Assembly: GCA_012514545.1 (NCBI GenBank)
Contig: JAAZAC010000274.1
Span: 1-6,358 of the forward strand
Origin: Actinomycetales bacterium
Lineage (GTDB): Bacteria > Actinomycetota > Actinomycetes > Actinomycetales > Cellulomonadaceae
DNA length: 6,358 nucleotides
Direction of reading: 5' to 3'
Shown: positions 1 through 5,143 of the stretch, piece by piece
Numbering within the stretch: position 1 is the first letter of the stretch
How the letters are laid out: each line of letters starts with the position of its first letter
Made by a program: the position numbers and the translations under genes
The notes under the pieces: model-generated
What the model was told of the DNA's origin: nothing
The model's database searches: none
The model's input: the letters and a program-made list of their open reading frames with translations, nothing else

Positions 1-452
1 ATCTCGGTGGTCGCGGTGGCGCCGAGGCGCTCGGTGCCGAACGGGTCGGTCGCCGCGCCCTCGAAGGTGGTGCGCAGCGTCACCGGGCGGGTGACCCCGC
101 GGATGGTGAGCTCGCCGTCGATGAGGAAGTCCTCGCCGTCGGCCCGGACGGCCGTGGAGCGGAACTCCCAGGTCGGGTGGGCGTCGGTCTCGAAGAAGTC
201 GGCGCTGCGCAGGTGCGCGTCACGCTTGGCGTCCTTGGTGTCGACGGTGGCCGGGTCGAGCGTCGCGACGACGGAGCTCGCCTCGAGCGTGTCGCCGATG
301 ACGATCTCGCCGTGGGTGATGTCGACGGTGCCGTGGACCTTGGAGATGCCGGCGTGCCGCACGCTGAACCCCGCCCGGCTGTGCGACGTCTCGACGACCC
401 AGGTCCCGGGGCGGACGGCGGGCGGCAGGGCGGTGGTGGTCGTGGTCGTCAT
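1..452 (-). CDS. YceI-family lipocalin-like protein (C-terminus cut by window edge)
   Basis: YceI proteins form a lipocalin-like beta barrel; a Thermus member binds a polyisoprenoid, and E. coli yceI is linked to base or osmotic stress. The precise role of actinobacterial copies is not settled. The minus-strand reading starts at ATG 452-450 and stays open to the window edge, giving 150 residues. Family marks are TWVVETSHSRAGFSVRH (17-33), the hallmark RDAHLRSADFF (77-87) and DGELTIRGVTRPVTL (112-126). About 30 C-terminal residues of a typical ~180-residue protein are missing. There is no signal peptide: the N-terminus is a threonine run (2-7) then ALPPAVRPG, so a cytoplasmic location is inferred, as in other actinobacterial YceI proteins. 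A GGGAGA Shine-Dalgarno lies about 10 nt upstream. The gene is divergent from a marR gene, which probably regulates it. Family assignment is firm; ligand is unknown. Confidence 0.93.
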   Translation of the reverse strand, partial: MTTTTTTALPPAVRPGTWVVETSHSRAGFSVRHAGISKVHGTVDITHGEIVIGDTLEASSVVATLDPATVDTKDAKRDAHLRSADFFETDAHPTWEFRSTAVRADGEDFLIDGELTIRGVTRPVTLRTTFEGAATDPFGTERLGATATTE

Positions 453-556
453 GTGTCTCGGCTCTCCCTGATCATTTGTTGAAGCATCAATTAAGTAGTT
501 GACAGTTGTACTACAGTGGGCGACGGTCGGCAAGCCGTGAGCAGGGGAGGTGTCGC
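453..556. promoter_or_regulatory. Divergent yceI/marR promoter-operator gap
   Basis: This 104-bp gap is markedly AT-rich in its centre (about 471-515) compared with the rest of the window. It contains TTGA at 479-482, TCAA at 487-490 and TTGA at 499-502, forming TTGA-N4-TCAA-N8-TTGA. The first pair makes a near-perfect 12-bp palindrome (TTGAAGCATCAA, one mismatched pair). A second inverted repeat is GTAGT (495-499) with ACTAC (510-514). A perfect -35-like TTGACA lies at 499-504 on the plus strand; 17 nt downstream is only a weak -10 (GACGGT, 522-527). On the minus strand CTTAAT (495-490) is a possible -10 for yceI. MarR dimers typically bind such AT-rich palindromes, so joint repression of both genes is the likely arrangement. 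Exact promoter elements are uncertain. Confidence 0.6.
544..550 (+). promoter_or_regulatory. Strong ribosome binding site of the marR gene
   Basis: GGGGAGG sits 6 nt before ATG 557. It decides the start: the reading frame is also open from a TTG at 506, but that codon has no comparable Shine-Dalgarno and lies inside the operator region. Confidence 0.85.
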
Positions 557-1039
557 ATGACACAGGCCGAGCGCGAGCCCGACGACGTCCTCTGGCTGTC
601 GGCGGAGCAGCAGCGCCACTGGCGCGCCGTCATCCTCGGCACCGCGCGGCTCACCGAGGCGCTGAGCCGCCAGCTCGAGCGCGACGCCGGGCTGTCCCTG
701 AGCGAGTACGAGATCCTCGTGCGGCTGTCCGAGGCCGCCGACCGGACCCTGCGCATGTCCGAGCTCGCCGCGGCGGTGGTGCACTCGCGTAGCCGGCTCA
801 CGCACGCCGTCGGGCGGCTGGAGCAGCGCGGCCTCGTCGCGCGCCGGCCGTGCCCCGAGGACCGGCGCGGGGTCAACTGCGTCATGACCGACGAGGGCTA
901 CGCGGTGCTCGAGGCCGCCGCGCCCGGGCACGTCCGCGAGGTCCGGGCCCAGCTCGTCGACCGGCTCACCGACGAGGAGTTCCGCGCGCTCGGCGCCGCG
1001 ATGGCGAAGGTCGCCCCCGACGCGGAGCCCGGCGCCTGA
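557..1039 (+). CDS. MarR-family winged helix-turn-helix transcriptional regulator
   Basis: A 160-residue DNA-binding repressor, the usual MarR length. The N-terminal dimerisation helix begins near WLSAEQQRHWRAV (13-25). GLSLSEYEILVRLSEA (45-60) leads into the helix-turn-helix, with the recognition helix around SRSRLTHAVGRLEQRGLV (77-94). The wing is RRPCPEDRRGVNCVMTDEG (96-114) with the family D-x-R (D102, R104). The C-terminal helices from about 117 complete the dimer interface. Two cysteines, C99 and C108, flank the wing and could in principle sense oxidants or electrophiles; this is inference, since the ligand is not visible. It is transcribed away from the yceI gene across a gap with TTGA/TCAA palindromes, so autoregulation and control of yceI are likely. 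The start at ATG 557 is fixed by the SD 6 nt upstream. The family call is very secure and the signal unknown. Confidence 0.95.
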   Translation: MTQAEREPDDVLWLSAEQQRHWRAVILGTARLTEALSRQLERDAGLSLSEYEILVRLSEAADRTLRMSELAAAVVHSRSRLTHAVGRLEQRGLVARRPCPEDRRGVNCVMTDEGYAVLEAAAPGHVREVRAQLVDRLTDEEFRALGAAMAKVAPDAEPGA

Positions 1040-1052
1040 GCCCCGCTCCCCG

Positions 1053-1124
1053 CGCAGAGTGGAACGTTCTGCCGGCAACTCGTTCCACTCTGGCCCCTAG
1101 GCCCGCGGATCGTTCCACTCTGCG
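1053..1124. repeat. Inverted repeat with one left arm and two identical right arms
   Basis: Left arm CAGAGTGGAACG (1055-1066) is perfectly complementary to CGTTCCACTCTG at 1081-1092 and again at 1111-1122. With the distal right arm the pairing extends to 14 bp (1053-1066 with 1111-1124). Inside lie GAACGTTC (1062-1069) and TGCCGGCA (1070-1077), both perfect small palindromes. The element starts 13 nt after the marR stop, so it could act as its transcription terminator or protect the 3' end, but there is no T-run. It may equally be a dispersed intergenic repeat; only one copy region is visible here. Confidence 0.8.
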
Positions 1125-1130
1125 GAGGTG

Positions 1131-1206
1131 GGAGGTGGCGAGTGGCGGGGGTGGCGAGTGGCGGAGGTGGCGAGTGGCGGAGGTGGCGAGTGGCGGAGGT
1201 GGCGGG
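1131..1206. repeat. 16-bp tandem repeat, four full copies plus a partial
   Basis: The unit is GGAGGTGGCGAGTGGC at 1131-1146, 1147-1162 (third base G instead of A), 1163-1178 and 1179-1194. A partial copy runs from 1195 to about 1204, and a lone GGAGGTG lies just before at 1124-1130. Sixteen is not a multiple of three, so the array does not encode a repeated peptide. It ends about 55 nt before the start of the phosphatase gene and so may lie in the leader of the ccs operon. GGAGGTG matches the 16S anti-Shine-Dalgarno sequence, and a GTG follows at about 6-nt spacing in each full unit (1142, 1158, 1174, 1190). Confidence 0.9.
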
Positions 1207-1238
1207 TCGCGGGGTGCGGGCGCGGGCGCGGGCACCGC

Positions 1239-1253
1239 TGTCCGTAAGGGACA
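1239..1253 (+). promoter_or_regulatory. Ribosome binding site within a small hairpin ahead of the phosphatase gene
   Basis: AAGGGA (1246-1251) is the likely Shine-Dalgarno for ATG 1262, with 10 nt spacing, somewhat long. TGTCC (1239-1243) and GGACA (1249-1253) are complementary, so a 5-bp stem with a 5-nt loop would bury part of it. Whether this matters in vivo, or whether the palindrome is instead a protein site, cannot be told from sequence. I found no convincing -35/-10 for the operon between 1040 and 1261. Confidence 0.4.
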
Positions 1254-1261
1254 CTGGCCCC

Positions 1262-1942
1262 ATGGTCGAGACCCCACTCGTGACGACGGTGCACCTGCTG
1301 CGCCACGGCGAGGTCCACAACCCCGACGGCATCCTCTACGGCCGGCTCGACGGCTACCGCCTGTCAGAGCGCGGCCGCGCCATGGCCCGGCGCGTCGCCG
1401 AGCACCTCGGCGGCCGGGGGGAGGCCGCCGCGAGCGGGCCGCGCCGCGACGTCGTGCACGTCGTCGCCTCGCCGCTGGAGCGCGCGCAGGAGACGGCCGC
1501 GCCCATCGCGGCGGAGTTCGGGCTCGAGGTCGCGACCGACCCGCGCTTCCTCGAGGCGGAGAACCACTTCGAGGGCCTGACCTTCGGCGTCGGCGACGGG
1601 TCGCTGCGCCGCCCCCGGCACTGGCGCCACCTGTGGAACCCGTTCCGGCCGTCGTGGGGCGAGCCGTACACCCAGCAGGTCGCGCGCATGCTCGCCGGCA
1701 TCGCCGAGGCGCGGCGCGCGGCCGCCGGGCACGAGGCCGTCGTCGTGAGCCACCAGCTCCCGATCTGGGTGACGCGCTGCGCGCTCGAGGGGCGCCGCCT
1801 GTGGCACGACCCGCGGCGGCGCGAGTGCAGCCTCGCCTCCCTCACGTCCCTGCGGTTCGAGGGCGAGCGGCTCGTCGCCATCGAGTACCGCGAGCCCGCG
1901 GCGGACCTCCTCGCGGACGCGAGCCAGGTGCCCGGGGCGTGA
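1262..1942 (+). CDS. Histidine phosphatase (phosphoglycerate-mutase-like) at head of the ccs operon
   Basis: A 226-residue member of the histidine phosphatase superfamily, which removes phosphate through a phosphohistidine intermediate. The catalytic motif is LLRHGE at 12-17, with H15 the nucleophile. R74 lies in SPLERAQETA (70-79), an acidic proton donor is probably E99 or nearby in FLEAENHFEG (96-105), and the second histidine is H164 in VVSHQLPIW (161-169). All catalytic positions look intact. It is cytoplasmic, with no signal peptide. The frame is open upstream to a GTG at 1142 inside a tandem repeat, but ATG 1262 places the beta strand and RHG motif at the usual distance from the N-terminus. 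Its stop overlaps the next gene's GTG by 4 nt (GTGA), implying coupling to cytochrome c maturation. M. tuberculosis Rv0525 occupies the same place. The substrate is unknown; a glycolytic mutase role is unlikely. Confidence 0.93.
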   Translation: MVETPLVTTVHLLRHGEVHNPDGILYGRLDGYRLSERGRAMARRVAEHLGGRGEAAASGPRRDVVHVVASPLERAQETAAPIAAEFGLEVATDPRFLEAENHFEGLTFGVGDGSLRRPRHWRHLWNPFRPSWGEPYTQQVARMLAGIAEARRAAAGHEAVVVSHQLPIWVTRCALEGRRLWHDPRRRECSLASLTSLRFEGERLVAIEYREPAADLLADASQVPGA

Positions 1943-2541
1943 CCGTGCGGCGGCCGGCGGCGCGGCTCGGCGCGGCCCTCGCGGGCCTCGCGCTCGTCGC
2001 CGCGTGCACGCCGACGGTCGGCGGCGGCTGGGACGAGGAGGGCGCCCGGACCGGCTACGTCTCCGGCGACCGGTCGGTCACCACGTGGGAGCCCGGCGAC
2101 CGGCGCGGGCCCGTCGAGATCAGCGGCACCGACTACGACGGCGGCCGGGTGGACGTCGCGGACTGGCGGGGCGACGTCGTCGTGCTCAACACCTGGTACG
2201 CGCAGTGCCCGCCCTGCCGCGCGGAGGCGCCGGACCTCGTGGCGCTCGCCGAGGACTACGCCGACCGGGGCGTGCACGTCCTGGGCATCAACTCCACCGA
2301 CGACGCCGGCGCCGCCCTCGCGTTCGAGCGCACCTTCGCGGTCCCGTACCCCTCGCTGCACGACGCCGACGGCACCGCGATCGCCGCGCTGCAGGGGGTC
2401 GTGCCCGTGCAGGCGGTGCCGACGACGGTGGTGCTCGACGCCGACGGGCGGGTCGCCGCGCGCGTGCTCGGGGTGGTGGACCCGTCGACGCTGCGCGCCG
2501 TCGTCGACGACCTGCTGGCCGAGCGGGACGGCGCCGCGTGA
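1939..2541 (+). CDS. TlpA/ResA-like thioredoxin-fold lipoprotein
   Basis: A 200-residue extracytoplasmic thiol-disulfide oxidoreductase of the TlpA/ResA type, expected to keep apocytochrome c CXXCH cysteines reduced for haem attachment. The N-terminus RRPAARLGAALAGLALVAAC is a lipoprotein signal peptide with lipobox VAAC; C23 would be lipidated and anchor it outside the membrane. The thioredoxin domain spans about 58-195. The active site is C90-P-P-C93 in NTWYAQCPPCRAEAP, the cis-proline is P161 in AVPTTVVLD, and LGINSTDDA (115-123) and PYPSLHDADG (136-145) are further family blocks. The residue before the first active-site Cys is Gln instead of the common Trp. The start is GTG 1939, overlapping the phosphatase stop as GTGA; GTG 1945 is an alternative two codons later. 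Reductant should come from the CcdA encoded next. Equivalent to M. tuberculosis Rv0526. Confidence 0.95.
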   Translation: MTVRRPAARLGAALAGLALVAACTPTVGGGWDEEGARTGYVSGDRSVTTWEPGDRRGPVEISGTDYDGGRVDVADWRGDVVVLNTWYAQCPPCRAEAPDLVALAEDYADRGVHVLGINSTDDAGAALAFERTFAVPYPSLHDADGTAIAALQGVVPVQAVPTTVVLDADGRVAARVLGVVDPSTLRAVVDDLLAERDGAA

Positions 2542-3389
2542 TCCTCACCGGTGGTGCGCTCGCCTCGATCGGCGACACCGTCCAGGCGACGGTCCTCGGC
2601 GGCTCGATGCTCGCCGCGCTGCCGCTCGCCGCGCTCGCCGGGCTGGTGTCGTTCGCGTCGCCGTGCGTGCTGCCGCTCGTGCCCGGGTACCTGGGGTACG
2701 TGTCCGGGATGGTCGGGGCGCGCGCCGGCGTGGGCGGCTCGGGGGGCTCGGGCGGTTCGGGGGGCTCGGGCGGCTCGGACGCCGACGGCGGGGTGCGGGC
2801 CCTGCGGGCCGGTCGCCGCCGCACGGTGGCCGGCGTGGCGCTGTTCGTCGCGGGCTTCACCGTGGTGTTCGTCGCGTTCGGCGTCCTCGCCGGGTCCCTC
2901 GGCGGGGCGCTCGTCCGGTGGCAGGACGAGCTGGTGCGCGTGCTCGGCGTCGTCGTGGTGCTCATGGGGTTGGTGTTCATCGGGTGGGTGCCGTTCGCGC
3001 AGCGGACCGCGCGGCTGCGGCTCGCGCCGCGCGCCGGGCTGTGGGGGGCGCCGCTGCTCGGCGTGGTGTTCGGGCTCGGCTGGACGCCGTGCATCGGGCC
3101 CACGCTCGTCGCCGTCTACACGCTCGCGCTCGACGAGGGCAGCGCCGCGCGCGGGGCCGCGCTGTCGGTCGCGTACTGCGTCGGGCTGGGGCTGCCGTTC
3201 CTGCTGCTGGCGCTCGGCCTCGACCGGTCCGCCGGGGCGTTCGGGTTCCTGCGTCGGCACCGGCTGGCGATCATGCGCGTCGGCGGGGCGATCCTCGTCG
3301 TCGTCGGCCTGGCGCTGGTGACCGGGCTGTGGGGGCGGTTCACGGGCGCGCTGCAGGGGGTCGTCGGCGGGTTCGAGACGGTGGTGTGA
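2538..3389 (+). CDS. ccdA: Cytochrome c biogenesis transmembrane protein CcdA
   Basis: A 283-residue membrane protein that passes electrons from cytoplasmic thioredoxin across the membrane to the TlpA/ResA-like lipoprotein. Redox cysteines are C43 in VSFASPCVLPLVPGYLGY (37-54) and C185 in GLGWTPCIGPTL (179-190), the two pseudo-symmetric CcdA motifs. Six membrane segments are visible at roughly 25-45, 97-121, 132-152, 168-196, 205-229 and 244-266. A third cysteine, C214, lies in the fifth segment and is not part of the motifs. The loop between segments 1 and 2 contains five Gly-Gly-Ser triplets (66-80), a flexible linker not needed by the family. The start is GTG 2538, sharing GTGA with the preceding stop. 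The stop overlaps the resB ATG by one base (TGATG). Equivalent to M. tuberculosis Rv0527. Confidence 0.96.
   Translation: MILTGGALASIGDTVQATVLGGSMLAALPLAALAGLVSFASPCVLPLVPGYLGYVSGMVGARAGVGGSGGSGGSGGSGGSDADGGVRALRAGRRRTVAGVALFVAGFTVVFVAFGVLAGSLGGALVRWQDELVRVLGVVVVLMGLVFIGWVPFAQRTARLRLAPRAGLWGAPLLGVVFGLGWTPCIGPTLVAVYTLALDEGSAARGAALSVAYCVGLGLPFLLLALGLDRSAGAFGFLRRHRLAIMRVGGAILVVVGLALVTGLWGRFTGALQGVVGGFETVV
2733..2777 (+). repeat. In-frame Gly-Gly-Ser repeat in ccdA
   Basis: Five consecutive 9-bp units encode GGS (residues 66-80 of CcdA) in the loop between membrane segments 1 and 2. Codons differ slightly between units (GGC, GGG and GGT for Gly, always TCG for Ser). Unit gain or loss would keep the frame, so length variation between strains is plausible. 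Confidence 0.85.
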
Positions 3390-5143
3390 TGCCGACCGAC
3401 CTCGTGGACGCGATGAGCCCGGCGACCGCGCCGCCCGGGCTGCCGCGGCTCGGCGCCGCCGGCTGGCTGCGCTGGGTCTGGCGGCAGCTGACGAGCATGC
3501 GGGTCGCGCTCATGCTGCTGACCCTGCTCGCCGTCGTCGCCGTGCCGGGCTCCCTGCTGCCGCAGCGGCCGCAGGACCCGGCGGCGGTCGCGCGCTGGAT
3601 CGCGGAGAACCCCGGGGCCGGCGCGTGGCTCGACCGGCTGGGGTTCTTCGACGTGTTCGCGTCGCCGTGGTTCTCCGCGGTGTACCTGCTGCTGTTCGCC
3701 TCGCTCGTGGGCTGCATCGTGCCGCGCATCGCCGCGCACGCCCGCGCCCTGCGGGCAGCTCCGCCCCGCGCGCCCCGGCGGTTCGAGCGGTTCGCCGTCC
3801 GCGACGAGGTGGTCACGACGGCGTCGGCCGACGACGTGCTCGCCGCCGCCCGCGCCGCGCTCGCCGGGCCGGTGCGCCGCCTGCCCCGGTTCCGGGTGGT
3901 CGAGGGCGTCGAGGACTCGGGCACCCGCACGCTCAGCGCCGAGCGCGGCTACCTGCGCGAGACCGGGAACCTGCTCTTCCACCTCGCGCTCGTCGCGCTG
4001 CTCGTCGCGGTCGCCGTCGGGCAGCTCTTCCACTACCGCGGGCAGGCGATCGTCGTGGAGGGCCGCGGGTTCGCCAACTCCGTCACCGACTACGACACCT
4101 TCGTCGCGGGCACCGCGTTCGACCCGGGCTCGCTCGTGCCGTTCACGCTCACGCTCGACGAGATGGTCGCCGAGTTCGCGCCCGACGGGCGGCCCGTCGA
4201 GTTCCGGGCGGCCGTCACCGTGCGCGAGCCGGGCGCCCACCCGGCGCCGCGGCCCGCCGTCGTGCGCCTCAACGACCCCCTCGAGATCGGGGGCGCGAAG
4301 GTCTACCTCCAGGGCAACGGGTACGCGCCCGAGGTCACGGTGCGCGACGCCGCGGGCGAGGTGGCGTTCGCGGGCGCGGTGCCATTCCTGCCGGAGGACG
4401 ACGTGTACACGTCGCGGGGCGTGATCAAGGTGCCGGACGTGTCGACCGGGGACCAGCTCGGCCTCGTCGGGTACCTGCTGCCGACGGCCGTCGTCGGCGA
4501 GATGGGGGCGGCGTCCGTGCACCCGGACCCGGCCGCGCCGCTGCTCGTGCTCACGCTGTGGCGCGGCGACCTCGGCCTCGACACCGGCGTGCCGCAGAAC
4601 GTCTACGAGCTGGACACCGCGCGGATGACCCAGGTGCTCGAGGCCGACGGGACGCCGACGACGATCCTCGTGCAGCCGGGCGAGACCGTGGAGCTGCCGG
4701 ACGGGCTCGGCACGCTCACGTGGGACGGCCTGCCCCGGTTCGCCGCGCTCGACCTGCGGCACGACCCGGCCCTGGGCGGCGTGCTGGCCGGCGCGATCGC
4801 GGCGCTCGTGGGGCTGGGCCTGTCGCTGTTCACGCCGCGGCGCCGCATCTGGGTGCGGGCGACCGAGGTGAGCGGGACCGGGGTGCGCGAGGCCGGCGTG
4901 GGCGGGACCGGGGTGCGCGAGGGTGGCCCGGGGCAGCGCACGGTCGTGGGCCTCGCGGGCCTCGCGCGCGGGGACGACCTAGGGTTGCCCGCAGAGCTCG
5001 CGCGCGTGGCCGACGCGGTCCGGGCGCTGGGGGAGGCGGCGGCGGTGGTCGCCGGGGACGTGGGGTCCGCCGGGGACGGCACCGCGCCGCAGCGGTCCGC
5101 GGGGGCGCGCGACGACGAGGGGAGAGGCGATGGGCCTGGGTGA
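3389..5143 (+). CDS. resB: ResB-like cytochrome c biogenesis protein (Ccs1)
   Basis: A 584-residue membrane protein that, with CcsB/ResC, forms the System II haem export and cytochrome c synthetase complex. Four membrane segments are visible: about 37-57 (MRVALMLLTLLAVVAVPGSL), 94-114, 194-214 and 461-481. The third contains H198 in GNLLFHLALVALL, the place of the conserved ResB haem-ligand histidine. A large extracytoplasmic domain (about 215-460) includes VVRLNDPLEIGGAKVYLQGNGYAP (291-314), a block typical of actinobacterial ResB proteins. After the last segment comes FTPRRRIWVR (481-490), where many family members nearly end; here about 95 more low-complexity Ala/Gly residues follow, including two 10-residue repeats. 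The start ATG 3389 overlaps the ccdA stop by one base; ATG 3413 (M9) is an alternative. The end overlaps ccsB by 14 nt. Equivalent to M. tuberculosis Rv0528. Confidence 0.95.
   Translation: MPTDLVDAMSPATAPPGLPRLGAAGWLRWVWRQLTSMRVALMLLTLLAVVAVPGSLLPQRPQDPAAVARWIAENPGAGAWLDRLGFFDVFASPWFSAVYLLLFASLVGCIVPRIAAHARALRAAPPRAPRRFERFAVRDEVVTTASADDVLAAARAALAGPVRRLPRFRVVEGVEDSGTRTLSAERGYLRETGNLLFHLALVALLVAVAVGQLFHYRGQAIVVEGRGFANSVTDYDTFVAGTAFDPGSLVPFTLTLDEMVAEFAPDGRPVEFRAAVTVREPGAHPAPRPAVVRLNDPLEIGGAKVYLQGNGYAPEVTVRDAAGEVAFAGAVPFLPEDDVYTSRGVIKVPDVSTGDQLGLVGYLLPTAVVGEMGAASVHPDPAAPLLVLTLWRGDLGLDTGVPQNVYELDTARMTQVLEADGTPTTILVQPGETVELPDGLGTLTWDGLPRFAALDLRHDPALGGVLAGAIAALVGLGLSLFTPRRRIWVRATEVSGTGVREAGVGGTGVREGGPGQRTVVGLAGLARGDDLGLPAELARVADAVRALGEAAAVVAGDVGSAGDGTAPQRSAGARDDEGRGDGPG
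4872..4922 (+). repeat. 30-bp-period direct repeat in the resB tail
   Basis: Identical 21-bp stretches at 4872-4892 and 4902-4922 are spaced 30 bp apart, in frame. They encode SGTGVREAGV then GGTGVREGGP (ResB residues 495-514), just inside the cytoplasm after the last membrane segment. A recent in-frame duplication is the likely origin. Confidence 0.8.
5117..5127 (+). promoter_or_regulatory. Ribosome binding site of ccsB inside the end of resB
   Basis: A purine-rich GAGGGGAGAGG ends 2 nt before ATG 5130, with the GGAG core (5121-5124) at 5-nt spacing. It supports a start at 5130 despite the 14-nt overlap with resB, and shows that ccsB can recruit ribosomes itself. Confidence 0.75.

Noticed and set aside
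7..471. Plus-strand open frame over the left edge
   Set aside because: It is the reverse of the yceI coding sequence, whose minus-strand translation has clear hallmarks.
506..556. Earlier TTG start for marR at 506
   Set aside because: It lies within the operator/promoter, lacks a good ribosome site, and ATG 557 has GGGGAGG at 6 nt.
1053..1124. Insertion-sequence ends
   Set aside because: Terminal-repeat-like arms enclose only tens of bases, with no transposase and no visible target duplication.
1131..1206. CRISPR array
   Set aside because: The units are 16 bp and directly adjacent, with no unique spacers and no cas genes nearby.
1142..1261. N-terminal extension of the phosphatase from GTG 1142 (or 1190)
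   Set aside because: It would be translated from the 16-bp repeat and is low complexity; the RHG motif is already at the usual position from ATG 1262. Kept as a question in the findings, not as the start.
1262..1942. Glycolytic phosphoglycerate mutase (gpm)
   Set aside because: It shares the superfamily catalytic core, but its position in the ccs operon and its divergent middle region point to a different phosphatase.
850..2541. Very long open frame spanning from inside marR to the end of the thioredoxin gene
   Set aside because: Only the part from 1939 has family motifs. The upstream part is Arg/Ala/Pro-rich out-of-frame translation of marR, the tandem repeat and the phosphatase.
3116..4762. 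548-codon open frame on the minus strand opposite ccdA/resB
   Set aside because: Composition is dominated by Arg, Glu, Pro and His with no recognisable motif, typical of the antisense of GC-rich genes. The plus strand has clear family matches.
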